DNA of 64,000 nucleotides from Desertivirga brevis (GTDB taxonomy: Bacteria; Bacteroidota; Bacteroidia; Sphingobacteriales; Sphingobacteriaceae). The DNA is taken from contig NZ_JAFEWF010000001.1 of assembly GCF_017355835.1 (NCBI RefSeq), positions 682,001 through 746,000 of the forward strand. The letters run 5' to 3'. The position numbers were made by a program, and so were the translations under genes. Every line of letters starts with the position of its first letter. The first letter of the stretch is position 1. Shown in pieces: positions 17,625 through 26,984 of the stretch. The notes below the pieces were generated by a model. That model was not told the DNA's origin and did no database searches. It saw only the letters and a list, made by a program, of their open reading frames with translations.

Positions 17625-18542
17625 TCAAGGCATATTTTTTTTGGCAACCTTCCAAACGGGATTCTTGGCCAGACCAGCTGGTTCACCTCTAAATATTTCA
17701 GATGATTTTTTATCGCCCTTTAATTGCCATTTATACCAGGAAGTGGCTACTTTGGCAAACTCTCCGCCGTGCGGCTGGCTGTAAGTACCTCCATGTCCTA
17801 CATCCATATTTGCCATAAAGACTGGAACATGGTTAATTTGATGATAATCATCCATGCCATTCTCATAAGCAATATCTTTCTCTCCACCTAAAATGTACAA
17901 AGTAGGCGTATGTATCTTCTTAAGATTTTCTTTTGTAAGGTTAGGCATCGCGCTTTTACCATTACCCGGAGTTTTAAAGATACCACTATTGCAAACAACT
18001 ACAGTAGAAACCCGCGGATCAGAAGCTACTTCAAGTGTTTGTAGACCTCCACAGGACATTCCACTAACAGCCACCTTATTAATATCGATCTTATTAAAAT
18101 AAGGGCTCTTCCTGTCGCTGTTTTGCGAAATTGCCCAGTCGATTGCATCAGTAAGTTGTGATGATGTTGATTTTCCGCTTCCCTTCTCTCCTTCTTTTGG
18201 CATAGGCCCAATTGCTATTACCAGAAATCCGTGGGATGATACTTCTGATAAAAAATTAACATGTTCCCATGGCGAATTAGCACAGGCTCCGTTTCCCCAG
18301 GCAATGATTGGTAGTTTGTTCTTGCCGCCGAAAGCGCTTAAATTCTTAGGACGGAAAACAGTGTGACTTTGAAGTGAGTTTTCTGAAATCATTATGGCAC
18401 TATAGGGCCCGGTTCCGCCATCCTCAACAACCCTTGCAGCTGTTGGATTATCAGAACCTTTTTCTTCCTGCGAAAAAGACAATTTTGGTATGCCTAACAA
18501 AAGGAAAGCAAGGAACGCATTAAATAGAATAGGTTTATTCAT
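17625..18542 (-). CDS. Secreted alpha/beta hydrolase, PET-hydrolase/chlorophyllase-like fold
   Basis: This 305-residue protein has a signal peptide (about 1-24) and a compact alpha/beta hydrolase domain. Visible features are LPIIAWGNGACANSPWEH, AIDWAISQN, the nucleophile elbow GMSCGG (Ser163), LYILGGEKDIA with the likely acidic residue, and GHGGTYSQPHGG with the likely catalytic histidine. It resembles the dienelactone-hydrolase/lipase group in which HSMGG is replaced by GMSCGG. It is the first gene of the three-gene minus run ending at the GH43-like gene. Its role is unassigned; an acetyl or feruloyl esterase function is a guess from location. Confidence 0.75.
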   Translation of the reverse strand: MNKPILFNAFLAFLLLGIPKLSFSQEEKGSDNPTAARVVEDGGTGPYSAIMISENSLQSHTVFRPKNLSAFGGKNKLPIIAWGNGACANSPWEHVNFLSEVSSHGFLVIAIGPMPKEGEKGSGKSTSSQLTDAIDWAISQNSDRKSPYFNKIDINKVAVSGMSCGGLQTLEVASDPRVSTVVVCNSGIFKTPGNGKSAMPNLTKENLKKIHTPTLYILGGEKDIAYENGMDDYHQINHVPVFMANMDVGHGGTYSQPHGGEFAKVATSWYKWQLKGDKKSSEIFRGEPAGLAKNPVWKVAKKNMP

Positions 18543-18687
18543 AAGGGGTATAATTTGGTTATTGTCACAAAAGACTGGAAAAACAACGAGAAATACTTAT
18601 CTAAAAGATCATTTTATTTATCTGATCTGTTCATTCGAAATTAAAGATAAAAAGAGATACGGCTACAGGAGTCAAACAGCTTAAAAA

Positions 18688-18717
18688 TTTGTATCCGGAA
18701 AATTATACCTACCTTGC
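18688..18717 (+). promoter_or_regulatory. Candidate Bacteroidota-type promoter of the kaiC operon
   Basis: TTTG (18688-18691), an 18-base spacer, then TACCTTGC (18710-18717), one mismatch from TAnnTTTG. The predicted start site would leave a leader of only about a dozen bases before the kaiC ATG at 18736. Confidence 0.45.
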
Positions 18718-18735
18718 TATCATTAATTCTACTTA

Positions 18736-20487
18736 ATGGAGATCAGCGATCGGAAACAGAAGCACGAGGCGGGGCAGTTGCAGAAAACACCTACAGGAAT
18801 TCTCGGATTAGATGAAATAACTTTAGGTGGATTACCTAAAGGCCGTCCCACCCTTATTTGCGGAAGTGCCGGTTGCGGAAAAACATTATTTTCCCTGGAG
18901 TTTATTGTACGAGGAGCAGAGGAGTTTGACGAACCCGGAGTATTTATAGCCTTTGAAGAAAAGGCTGAAGAATTGGCTACCAATGTAGCGTCCCTCGGGT
19001 TCGACCTGCACAAGCTGCAACAGGAGAAGAAGATCAAGATCGATCATATTCATGTGGACAAAACAGAGATTGAAGAAACAGGTGAATACGATCTTGAAGG
19101 ACTTTTTATACGTTTAGGTTATGCAATAGATAGTATTGGTGCCAAGCGTGTTGTCCTGGATACTATTGAAAACCTTTTTGCAGGTTTGGAAAATCAGGCA
19201 ATCTTGAGAGCCGAACTACGGCGGCTATTTCAATTCCTCAAAAATAAGGGTGTTACGGCTATAATTACAGGTGAACGGGGAGAAAGCAGCCTCACAAGGC
19301 AGGGTTTGGAAGAGTATGTCTCTGACTGTGTGATCCTACTTGACCATCGCATTATCAATCAAATTTCTACGCGGCGGTTAAGAGTAGTAAAATATCGTGG
19401 TTCAGTGCATGGTACTAATGAATATCCTTTCTTAATTGATGATGAAGGGATATCTGTATTGCCGGTAACTTCCCTTCAGCTTGATAAACCTGTTTCTTTA
19501 GAACAACTGTCCTCGGGTATTCCCTCTTTGGACGGAATGCTAAGTCTTGGAGGATATTACAAGGGCAGTAGTATTTTGGTGTCTGGCACAGCTGGTACAG
19601 GTAAAACAAGTATCGCAGCAACTTTTATAAACAGTGCCTGCATCCGGCAAGAGCGTTGCTTATTTTTTGCCTTTGAAGAGTCTCCACAGCAGATCATACG
19701 GAATATGAGATCCATAGGAATGGACCTCCAGGCTCACCTTGACAAAGGATATCTCAAATTTCATGCATCCAGACCAACCCTTTATGGATTGGAGATGCAC
19801 CTTGTGGCGATCCATAAAGCTATTCGCAAATTCAAACCTGCGGTCGTAGTGCTTGATCCAATTACCAACCTGATCACAGTGGGTAATATGAGCGAGGTTA
19901 AATCTATGCTGGTGAGACTGATTGACTTTCTTCAGGAGGAACAGATCACTGTAATGTTTACAGCTCTAACGATGAATACAGTGCTAAACGAACAAACTGA
20001 CGAAGGGATATCTTCGCTGGTTGATGCCTGGTTGCAGATTAAGGATATTGAAATAAATGGTGAGAGAAACCGTGGAATGTATATTATGAAATCCCGGGGA
20101 ATGCAACACTCAAACCAGGTGAGGGAATTTGTAATAACCGAAGACGGACTTGATCTGATTGATGTTTATTTAGGACCTGAGGGAATACTTACAGGTTCAG
20201 CACGTGAGGCTCAAATGCTGCTGGAAGAAACCGGGCATGTATTACATAGCCATGCTATTACCCGTAAGGACCGGGAACTTCTTAGAAAGAGAAAAATACT
20301 GGAAGCAAAGATTGAAAGCCTGAATTCAGAATTTGAATCAACAGAGGAAGAGCTAAATAAAATATATATAGAGGAAGAAATTAAGAAAAACGTTCTTAAT
20401 GAGACTCGTCAAAAGATGACGGATATTCGTTCGGGTAAGACTGGCCCGGATGATCAAACTGACAAGTCGCAAAACAAAGATAAATAG
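18736..20487 (+). CDS. kaiC: KaiC-like two-domain RecA ATPase
   Basis: This 583-residue protein has tandem KaiC domains. CI has Walker A GSAGCGKT (43-50) and the FEE catalytic glutamates (74-75). CII has Walker A GTAGTGKT (284-291) and FEES (313-316). In CII the place of the cyanobacterial Ser431-Thr432 phosphosites (HISTITDT) reads GISSLVDA, giving Ser426-Ser427. The segment after CII (about 500-560) is charged and likely coiled-coil, longer than the cyanobacterial tail. Non-cyanobacterial KaiC proteins act as ATPase and autokinase modules in stress signalling. The stop overlaps the kaiB start by one base (TAGTG), indicating translational coupling. No kaiA is in the window, so a true clock should not be assumed. 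Confidence 0.92.
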   Translation: MEISDRKQKHEAGQLQKTPTGILGLDEITLGGLPKGRPTLICGSAGCGKTLFSLEFIVRGAEEFDEPGVFIAFEEKAEELATNVASLGFDLHKLQQEKKIKIDHIHVDKTEIEETGEYDLEGLFIRLGYAIDSIGAKRVVLDTIENLFAGLENQAILRAELRRLFQFLKNKGVTAIITGERGESSLTRQGLEEYVSDCVILLDHRIINQISTRRLRVVKYRGSVHGTNEYPFLIDDEGISVLPVTSLQLDKPVSLEQLSSGIPSLDGMLSLGGYYKGSSILVSGTAGTGKTSIAATFINSACIRQERCLFFAFEESPQQIIRNMRSIGMDLQAHLDKGYLKFHASRPTLYGLEMHLVAIHKAIRKFKPAVVVLDPITNLITVGNMSEVKSMLVRLIDFLQEEQITVMFTALTMNTVLNEQTDEGISSLVDAWLQIKDIEINGERNRGMYIMKSRGMQHSNQVREFVITEDGLDLIDVYLGPEGILTGSAREAQMLLEETGHVLHSHAITRKDRELLRKRKILEAKIESLNSEFESTEEELNKIYIEEEIKKNVLNETRQKMTDIRSGKTGPDDQTDKSQNKDK

Positions 20488-20771
20488 TGGATCAAGAGTA
20501 TTACGAACTAAGATTATACGTTGCGGGGAAAACCCAAAAGTCTATTACGGCTTTGAATAACTTGCAAAAGTACTGCGAGGAGCATTTGCTGGGCAAGTAC
20601 ACATTAGAAGTGATTGACCTTCTTGAAAATCCACAGCTTGCAGAAGGAGACCAGATCCTGGCCATCCCCACCCTGGTTAAAAAAGTTCCAGAACCTGTAC
20701 GCAAAATTATAGGAGATCTTTCTAATAAAGAAAAGGTGCTTGTAGGCCTCGATATTCGTACCAGAGGTTAA
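20487..20771 (+). CDS. kaiB: KaiB-like thioredoxin-fold protein, first copy
   Basis: This 94-residue protein has the KaiB pattern [51 protein letters not shown] and a C-terminal [13 protein letters not shown]. KaiB docks on the CI ring of KaiC after a fold switch. The start is GTG at 20487, sharing its G with the kaiC stop codon. The second kaiB follows 14 bases later. Confidence 0.9.
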   Translation: MDQEYYELRLYVAGKTQKSITALNNLQKYCEEHLLGKYTLEVIDLLENPQLAEGDQILAIPTLVKKVPEPVRKIIGDLSNKEKVLVGLDIRTRG

Positions 20772-20785
20772 AGCTGCCACCATAC

Positions 20786-21100
20786 GTGAAGGAAATGAAC
20801 TCAAGTAGCGAAAACGCGAGCAGTAGCCCGGTTCTTGAATTAAGACTTTACATTGCAGGTTCTTCATTGATTTCCATGAGAGCCATTACGAATTTGCAAG
20901 AAATATTGGAGAGTTATTTAAAAGGCCAGTATGAACTTGAAATTGTAGACATTCATCAACAACCGGAACTCGCGCAACAAGATAATATAAGTGCCCTACC
21001 CGTACTTGTTAAAACGTCACCAGTTCCGAAACGTTTACTGGTTGGTGATATGTCTGACAAAGGGAAGGTTTTACGGGGACTAGGAATAGTGGTTTCATGA
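20786..21100 (+). CDS. kaiB: KaiB-like thioredoxin-fold protein, second copy
   Basis: This is a 104-residue paralogue of the preceding gene, with an extra serine-rich N-terminus (SSSENASSS) before LELRLYIAGSSLISMRAITN. The core IVDIHQQPELAQQDNISALPVLVKTSPVP is conserved and the C-terminus reads VGDMSDKGKVLRGLG. The GTG at 20786 is used here; an in-frame ATG at 20795 is an alternative. Its stop overlaps the start of the kinase gene (ATGA). Two diverged copies suggest separate partners or a fold-switch variant, but that is inference. Confidence 0.88.
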   Translation: MKEMNSSSENASSSPVLELRLYIAGSSLISMRAITNLQEILESYLKGQYELEIVDIHQQPELAQQDNISALPVLVKTSPVPKRLLVGDMSDKGKVLRGLGIVVS

Positions 21101-22827
21101 TAGGGAATGAATTAATGAATAAGGAGGATTTAAAGGCGGAATTGAACGCCCTAAAATTATCTTTGAAGGAAAAAACAGAAGAACTCGAAGAGACCCGCTA
21201 TCGGCTCGAAGAGGCGAACGATACAATAGAGGCTATTCGTAGCGGCGAAGTCGATGCATTGGTTATAAGGGCTGCAGACGGTCACCAGTTGTATACCTTA
21301 AAAAGCTCAGATCAAACTTACCGCATCTTCATCGAACAGATGACTACATCTGCCGTAACTTTGAATGGCGAAGGCAACATCTTATACTGCAACTCGCGTT
21401 TCGCTGAACTGCTAAAATTGCCGCTTGAAAAAGTGATAGGCAAATCCTTCGGCACCTTCGTTCCCGATACCTACAGAAGCCATTGCTCTGATTTGATACA
21501 TGCAGGATGGGAATCAGAGGTAAAAAGCGAATTGAAACTTAGAACAGGTGATGATGAAGTCCCAGTGTTACTTTCCCTTCAAGCCTTAAATCTGGATGAG
21601 GGCCCCTCTATGAGTGTGATCATCACTGATCTTACTGAACAAAAACAGTATCAGCAGCTCTTAGAGGAAAAAAATAAAGCTTTAGAACAGGCGCGGCAAG
21701 TCGCTTATGAACTGAACAGTAATCTGGAGAACCTTGTCAACGAAAGAACGAGGGAGTTATACAATAATCAGGAACGGCTTAGCCGTATCCTTGAAACGAT
21801 GGCAGAAGGAGTAGGCATCATTGACCTCTCCGGTAAGCTAACGTATGCAAACCCGATGGCTCAGCAAATATTGGGGCTAAGTCAAAGTGCGATTCAAGAG
21901 CGCACCTATCACGATCCCAAGTGGGAAAACCTTCAAATTGATGGGTCTCCCCTCCCTCACGAAATGCATCCTATGTCTATTACCCTGCGCACAGGTAAGC
22001 CAGTACACGATTTTGAAATTGCCGTTCAGCCTCCGGGCCGGGAACGCTTCTACATCTCCATTAATGCGGCCCCCCTGCGAGATGAAAACGGAAATATCAC
22101 CGGAGGTGTGGGAACGTTCATGGACGTAACCAACCGCAGGAAGGCAATTCAGCAGAAGGATGAATTCATTAGCGTTGCTAGTCACGAACTAAAGACGCCG
22201 TTAACAAGTCTGAAGGCAAGTCTGCAATTGCTAAGCAGGATGAAGGAAAAACCTGACCCAGTTATACTTCCTAAATTAATTGATCAGTCCAATAAAAGTT
22301 TAATGAAGGTTAGCCTATTAGTAGACGAACTACTAAACGCTACCAAACTCACAGAAGGTCACCTGCAATTACAGGCCACTCAGATTACTTTAAAAGCATT
22401 GATTAATGACTGTTGCCCTCATATACGTCACGAAGGTTCCTTTGAATTAATAGAGGAAGGAGATCTTGATCTGGAAGTAAATGCAGATATAAATAAACTA
22501 GAACAGGTTCTGGTGAATCTTGTCAACAATGCCGTAAAATACGCACCAGAATCTAAACAAATCCGGATCCGGGTAGCCAGGGAAGGTTCCTTTGCAAAAA
22601 TTATGATCATTGATAGAGGCCGTGGGGTTCCGCCAGAGAAACTCCCTCATTTATTCGATCGCTACTATCGGGTTGATACAGGTGGACACCAGTACTCCGG
22701 TCTTGGATTAGGCCTTTACATCTCCAATGAAATAGTAAAGAGGCATGGCGGTACGATGGGAGTTGAAAGTGAATTGGAAAAAGGAAGCACTTTTTGGTTC
22801 ACACTTCCTTTAAATTCCGCAAAATAA
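21097..22827 (+). CDS. Cytosolic PAS-PAS sensor histidine kinase of the kai operon
   Basis: This 576-residue kinase has no membrane segment. A coiled-coil (about 8-50, ELEETRYRLEEANDTIEAI) leads to PAS 1 (about 70-185), a second coiled-coil (190-230), PAS 2 (about 230-350), HisKA with SHELKTP (His363), and HATPase with NLVNNAVKYAP, DRGRGVPPE and GLGLGLYIS. It overlaps the second kaiB by 4 bases, so it is probably translated with the Kai proteins and may be their output kinase, as SasA is in cyanobacteria. Unlike SasA it has no KaiB-like sensor domain. The SGEVDALVI motif after the first coiled-coil is typical of KaiBC-linked kinases. No cognate regulator is adjacent. Confidence 0.9.
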   Translation: MIGNELMNKEDLKAELNALKLSLKEKTEELEETRYRLEEANDTIEAIRSGEVDALVIRAADGHQLYTLKSSDQTYRIFIEQMTTSAVTLNGEGNILYCNSRFAELLKLPLEKVIGKSFGTFVPDTYRSHCSDLIHAGWESEVKSELKLRTGDDEVPVLLSLQALNLDEGPSMSVIITDLTEQKQYQQLLEEKNKALEQARQVAYELNSNLENLVNERTRELYNNQERLSRILETMAEGVGIIDLSGKLTYANPMAQQILGLSQSAIQERTYHDPKWENLQIDGSPLPHEMHPMSITLRTGKPVHDFEIAVQPPGRERFYISINAAPLRDENGNITGGVGTFMDVTNRRKAIQQKDEFISVASHELKTPLTSLKASLQLLSRMKEKPDPVILPKLIDQSNKSLMKVSLLVDELLNATKLTEGHLQLQATQITLKALINDCCPHIRHEGSFELIEEGDLDLEVNADINKLEQVLVNLVNNAVKYAPESKQIRIRVAREGSFAKIMIIDRGRGVPPEKLPHLFDRYYRVDTGGHQYSGLGLGLYISNEIVKRHGGTMGVESELEKGSTFWFTLPLNSAK

Positions 22828-22896
22828 CTTCAGGAGATGCAACTGACGCATCAGCTTCTTAAGGAAATTTTTTCTATAAATTTCATGACGGACTTT

Positions 22897-24648
22897 TTAA
22901 AGCAAAGCATCTTGTACTCGCAACCTGAAACCGAACTTACTTCCCGCTCCAAGCTCGCTCTCTACAAAAATTTCTCCCTTTTGTGCCTCTATGAAGTCCT
23001 TCGAAATTGCCAGACCCAATCCGGTGCCTGATTTCCCGGAACCATCAGTAGGTACCTGAAAATACCGGTCGAACAGCTTCTTCTGATATTGCAGCTCAAT
23101 CCCCTTGCCGAAATCCCGGACAGTGAACTCAACAAAATCTCCCGCAGGCATCACCTGAACCACCACCCTCGATTTTTCAGCACTGTACCTTAGTGCATTT
23201 GAAAGGAAATTAATAAGCACCCAGGCCGACTTCTCTATATCCGCATTCACCAAGGGATTTTTTTGCCTGCTGATCACTTCCAGCCTTATGCCTTTTTGTT
23301 CTGCCTGAAATTTAACTGCTTCAATAGCATATTGTACAATTTCATTCGGGTTAGCAGGAGCTAATTTCAATTGAATATTTCCCGATTCTGCCTGCGAAAG
23401 ATCGAGCAGCTCGCCTGTGATCTTCAACAAACGGTTGCTATCTTCCTCTACATTCTTCACCAATTCCATCTGATCTTCATTAAGCTGCCCCACATGACCC
23501 GCTGCGAGAATATCAAGGCTCATTAAAATGGAGCTGATAGGTGTTTTAAGTTCGTGGGAAACAGTAGCAATAAAATGAGTTTTGGCTTGGTCCAGTTCCT
23601 TAAATTGAGTGATATTGCGCAAAATAAAAACACTTCCCGCTGAGCGACCAGTGGTTACTATTCCTTTATCCTCCATATTGTCCAGATAAGGTACGCTGAT
23701 ATCTATGGTGTCTAACTGAAAGAACGACTCTTTTCCATTTGCAAAGATCTTGAGCGTTTTATCACTTTTCTTGTTCTTTAAGACGTAATTAAACAGGTCG
23801 TTCGTGCCAGAAACTTCGGCCGCATTTTTAGACGAAATCTCATCTGATTTCAAATTAAGCAATTGCTCAGCCACAGCATTAATAAAAAGTATATTATCCT
23901 TCTCATCCAAACCAATAATGGCATCCTGCATCTTTTCGATGATCGCCTCTATCCGCATTTTCTCTGACCTAATTGTCGCGAGGTTACTATTTTCCCATTG
24001 ACTTAGCTTACTCGCCATATCATTGAAGGCAGAGCCCAGTTCTGCAAACTCATCGTTCGAATCAAACCTCAGCCGCTGTCCATAATTCTTATTACTGATC
24101 TCGCGGATACCCACCATTAGTTGCCTTAACGGATTAGCCACATATCCAGGAAAATTCACCGAGAAGGAAAACAGTACCAAAAAAGTGAATGCCCCAACAA
24201 ACTGCAAAAGCATTACTGTTTCCTCAATAGATGACTTAGCTACATCGTTTTTTCTTACTATAGCAGCCATATTGATGTCGTCAATCCCCTGCAAATTCGC
24301 CCTTATCTGACGCTCCAGATCCCCTTTGTTCGTTGAGGTAGTTTTAAAGCGTTCAAATAATTGCCTTACCAAAACTACCCGTTCCCGCTCCCCTTTTTCT
24401 GTGACATTATTCTCTTCAGATTGCAAGGCCTCCTCAAATAGCAAGGCGTCTCCCGCACTGAGCTTATCGCTTTTATCCAGCAAGCCTCGCATGCTCCGTG
24501 AATAATTCAAGCTTTCATAATTATCTTCAAGGATAACCTCGGCACTCTCAGAAATTCTTTTAATATGATACAGGCACATGCCGCCAAAGAAGAGCACTAC
24601 CGCAAAAAGAACTCCGAAGCCAACATTCAATTTAGTCCGGATTTTCAT
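22897..24648 (-). CDS. Membrane sensor histidine kinase (KinB/NtrY-like) of the kdp cluster
   Basis: This 583-residue kinase has an N-terminal membrane helix (about 8-28), a periplasmic helical segment, a second helix (about 145-168), HAMP (about 170-222), PAS (about 230-345; DAIIGLDEKDNILFINAVAEQLL), HisKA with SHELKTP (His365) and HATPase with NFLSNALRYS, DFGKGI and GTGLGLAIS. It lies on the same strand downstream of the truncated kdpD, 99 bases away. It probably supplies the kinase activity that the short KdpD lacks, with the sigma-54 regulator upstream of kdp as target. That pairing is inferred from position only. Confidence 0.88.
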   Translation of the reverse strand: MKIRTKLNVGFGVLFAVVLFFGGMCLYHIKRISESAEVILEDNYESLNYSRSMRGLLDKSDKLSAGDALLFEEALQSEENNVTEKGERERVVLVRQLFERFKTTSTNKGDLERQIRANLQGIDDINMAAIVRKNDVAKSSIEETVMLLQFVGAFTFLVLFSFSVNFPGYVANPLRQLMVGIREISNKNYGQRLRFDSNDEFAELGSAFNDMASKLSQWENSNLATIRSEKMRIEAIIEKMQDAIIGLDEKDNILFINAVAEQLLNLKSDEISSKNAAEVSGTNDLFNYVLKNKKSDKTLKIFANGKESFFQLDTIDISVPYLDNMEDKGIVTTGRSAGSVFILRNITQFKELDQAKTHFIATVSHELKTPISSILMSLDILAAGHVGQLNEDQMELVKNVEEDSNRLLKITGELLDLSQAESGNIQLKLAPANPNEIVQYAIEAVKFQAEQKGIRLEVISRQKNPLVNADIEKSAWVLINFLSNALRYSAEKSRVVVQVMPAGDFVEFTVRDFGKGIELQYQKKLFDRYFQVPTDGSGKSGTGLGLAISKDFIEAQKGEIFVESELGAGSKFGFRLRVQDALL

Positions 24649-24747
24649 AATACTGATTTACATAGGTGAGAACCTGGATGTTTCCAGACTGCAAGGCATG
24701 TAAAAGAATGACATTTTTTCATATGTGTGAACAAAGGTTGAGCAACT

Positions 24748-25875
24748 TTAAGAAAGGATAACCAAATCTATTTCTACTGCTGAAATCTTTTGTAATAATT
24801 GCCTGAATACATTTGTTTTCAAAATCAGCTGGAAGAAGTTGCAATGTGGCTTACCTAAACAAATCGTCGTTATTTCTTTTTCCTGCGCAATTTCCATAAT
24901 AGTTTGGGTAATATGATCACTTTTTACTTTAATTACTTCGGCACCTAATTGGGTAGCCAGCCTAAAATTGTTGATCAGATGCCGCTGTTTGTCCAGCTTG
25001 ATCTTATCCAACTCTTCTGTACTGCTTTGTACATACAACACAATCCAGGGCGAACGATAGTACGAAGCTAACCGGGCTGTTTTCCTTATCACCACTGTAG
25101 CAGTTTCAGCATTTGAGGATATACAAGCCAGGAAACGTTCAGAACGTAGCTTGATCTGTTTTGGAACCTCCATATCAATCTTCCTTTCCAGGTGATGTGC
25201 AACTTCCCGCAAGGCAAGCTCCCGTAACTGCAGTATCTTCTCGCCTCTGAAAAAGTTCTGCAAAGCCAGGTCAATCTTGCTCTTATCGTAGATCTTACCC
25301 TCCCGTAACCGCTGTATCAACTCGTCGGCTGTCAGGTCGATATTTACAATTTCATCAGCCATTTCCAGTATCCTATCCGGGATCCTTTCGCGGATTTGGA
25401 CGCCGGAAATCTGCTCCGCTTCTTCATTCAGACTTTCCAAATGCTGAATGTTTACCGCCGATATCACGCTGATACCAGCATCAAGAATATCAACCACGTC
25501 CTGCCACCGCTTTGTATTTTTGCTTCCTTCAATATTGGAATGCGCCAGCTCGTCAACAATCACAACCTCCGGATGAACACTTAGCAGAGCTTGCAGATCC
25601 ATCTCTTCCACTTCCTTTCCTCGATAAAAGGAGCGGTAACGGGGAATGATCTGCAAGCCTTCAAGCAAGGCATGGGTTTCTTTCCGGTTGTGTGTTTCAA
25701 TATAGCCTATCTTTACATTAATACCATTTGCCAACAAGGCATGTGCTTCCTGAAGCATACGGTAAGTCTTCCCTACACCTGCACTCATCCCGATGTAGAC
25801 TTTCAGCTTTCCCCGTCTGGACCTTTTAACCAGCTCCAAAAAATTTTTAACTGAACCTTGTTTATCTTCGCTCAT
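24748..25875 (-). CDS. kdpD: KdpD N-terminal sensor protein without kinase domain
   Basis: These 375 residues correspond to only the N-terminal cytoplasmic part of KdpD. The KdpD domain (about 22-230) has Walker A GMSAGVGKT (29-37), GYIETHNRKET and VIVDELAHSN. A USP-like domain follows (about 245-370). The four membrane helices (DUF4118), GAF, HisKA and HATPase of full-length KdpD (about 890 residues) are missing. The stop is clean and no kinase remnant follows in frame, so this is a stable short form rather than a recent break. In full KdpD this part senses potassium and binds ATP and c-di-AMP. It follows the porin gene by 19 bases. Confidence 0.92.
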   Translation of the reverse strand: MSEDKQGSVKNFLELVKRSRRGKLKVYIGMSAGVGKTYRMLQEAHALLANGINVKIGYIETHNRKETHALLEGLQIIPRYRSFYRGKEVEEMDLQALLSVHPEVVIVDELAHSNIEGSKNTKRWQDVVDILDAGISVISAVNIQHLESLNEEAEQISGVQIRERIPDRILEMADEIVNIDLTADELIQRLREGKIYDKSKIDLALQNFFRGEKILQLRELALREVAHHLERKIDMEVPKQIKLRSERFLACISSNAETATVVIRKTARLASYYRSPWIVLYVQSSTEELDKIKLDKQRHLINNFRLATQLGAEVIKVKSDHITQTIMEIAQEKEITTICLGKPHCNFFQLILKTNVFRQLLQKISAVEIDLVILS

Positions 25876-25894
25876 CTATCTACTTCCTCTACAT

Positions 25895-26962
25895 TTAAAA
25901 AGAAACCGCGATGCTGGTAGTCATGCTTACGTTATTCCTGCTTAACACTGCATCACGAGCGAAGATCCCCTCTTTACTCCGGTAAAACTTACCCTCCAGC
26001 CGGAGAATTGCACGGTTAACTGGAACATAATCAATGTTCAGGGAATATCCTGATGTTTTAAAGGGGACAGCATTAATGGTTTGTATAAATACATTTGATT
26101 TGTCACGGTAATATTCATATCGTCCTGCCATAAATAGTTTAGGATGAAGTTGACCCCGGACAATAACTACGGGTGAGATCACCTCGGCATACGATTTACT
26201 GTTCTTTTCCTTTTGCTGAAATCCAAGATCAAATCCGGCAGTTAAACCAACTTTAGGATGCACTTGCCACACCCCATAAATGTTATTGTAAAACCTCGTC
26301 ACACCAATACTGTCCACTCCTTCCTGACCAAGGTAATTGCTGTAATTTAAAGCAATACGATCGTTGGCCTTAACTGTAACTTGAACACCAACCGCAGGCC
26401 TGCTATTACCTTCCGCTCTTAATATTCGTTGCCAGCCATTAAGATATAAGACACTAATAGACAACTGATTATTATCAGTAACATAAGTAAGCTTTGCACC
26501 AGCCTCGTAGTAAGGGGTATTTTCAGAACTTATATTACGGGTTAAGGCCCAGCAATCTTTAGAAACTGCACTTTCAAAGCCTATATGAGAGGCAAATGTT
26601 CCTGCTTCCAGCCAGAGGTTTGACTGGTTTAACAGTTTTATACCAGCATTTGCCTCAAAAATACTCCTAAGAACGCCCGGCTCTGCAGCCAAGTTCGCGT
26701 TAGCATAAGTTCCCGTCATAAGCGCAAGGTTTGCTCGCACCCTGACATCCTCATAAGCAGCTTTGATGAAACCCAGATTAAGATTAACCTCGTTGTGACG
26801 GTTATGAGAGTATACAAAGCCCGGTTTGTTATTATCTGCCGGCTGGTTAAAATCATAAGAATAATAGCTTTCTACATAACCGGATACTTTAAATGGATTT
26901 TCTTCCTGCGCATATGCAAAAATGCTGAGCAATGCAAATGCTGAGGTAATGATATATTTCAT
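25895..26962 (-). CDS. Outer-membrane beta-barrel protein of the kdp operon
   Basis: This 355-residue protein starts at the ATG 26960-26962, giving the signal peptide MKYIITSAFALLSIFAYAQ. The rest is alternating amphipathic strands rich in Tyr, Asn and Gly (VSGYVESYYSYDFNQP, VNLNLGFIKAAYE, ending SMTTSIAVSF with a terminal Phe). That is typical of outer-membrane barrels, of the porin type with an N-terminal VxGYVExYYxYD start. It sits between kdpC (22 bases) and the short kdpD (19 bases), suggesting an outer-membrane path for potassium or a matched osmotic function. No specific substrate motif is recognisable. Confidence 0.8.
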   Translation of the reverse strand: MKYIITSAFALLSIFAYAQEENPFKVSGYVESYYSYDFNQPADNNKPGFVYSHNRHNEVNLNLGFIKAAYEDVRVRANLALMTGTYANANLAAEPGVLRSIFEANAGIKLLNQSNLWLEAGTFASHIGFESAVSKDCWALTRNISSENTPYYEAGAKLTYVTDNNQLSISVLYLNGWQRILRAEGNSRPAVGVQVTVKANDRIALNYSNYLGQEGVDSIGVTRFYNNIYGVWQVHPKVGLTAGFDLGFQQKEKNSKSYAEVISPVVIVRGQLHPKLFMAGRYEYYRDKSNVFIQTINAVPFKTSGYSLNIDYVPVNRAILRLEGKFYRSKEGIFARDAVLSRNNVSMTTSIAVSF

Positions 26963-26984
26963 GTTCCGTTTCCTGATTTTAAAG

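Noticed and set aside
18736..22827. Interpretation as a true circadian clock
   Set aside because: KaiA is missing, the phosphosite pair is altered, and the organism appears to be a non-photosynthetic Bacteroidota. Only a Kai-type signalling unit can be claimed.
24748..25875. Short KdpD as a pseudogene
   Set aside because: The frame is clean, ends at a proper stop, and no remnant of the missing domains follows. A separate kinase gene lies next to it, so a functional split is more likely.
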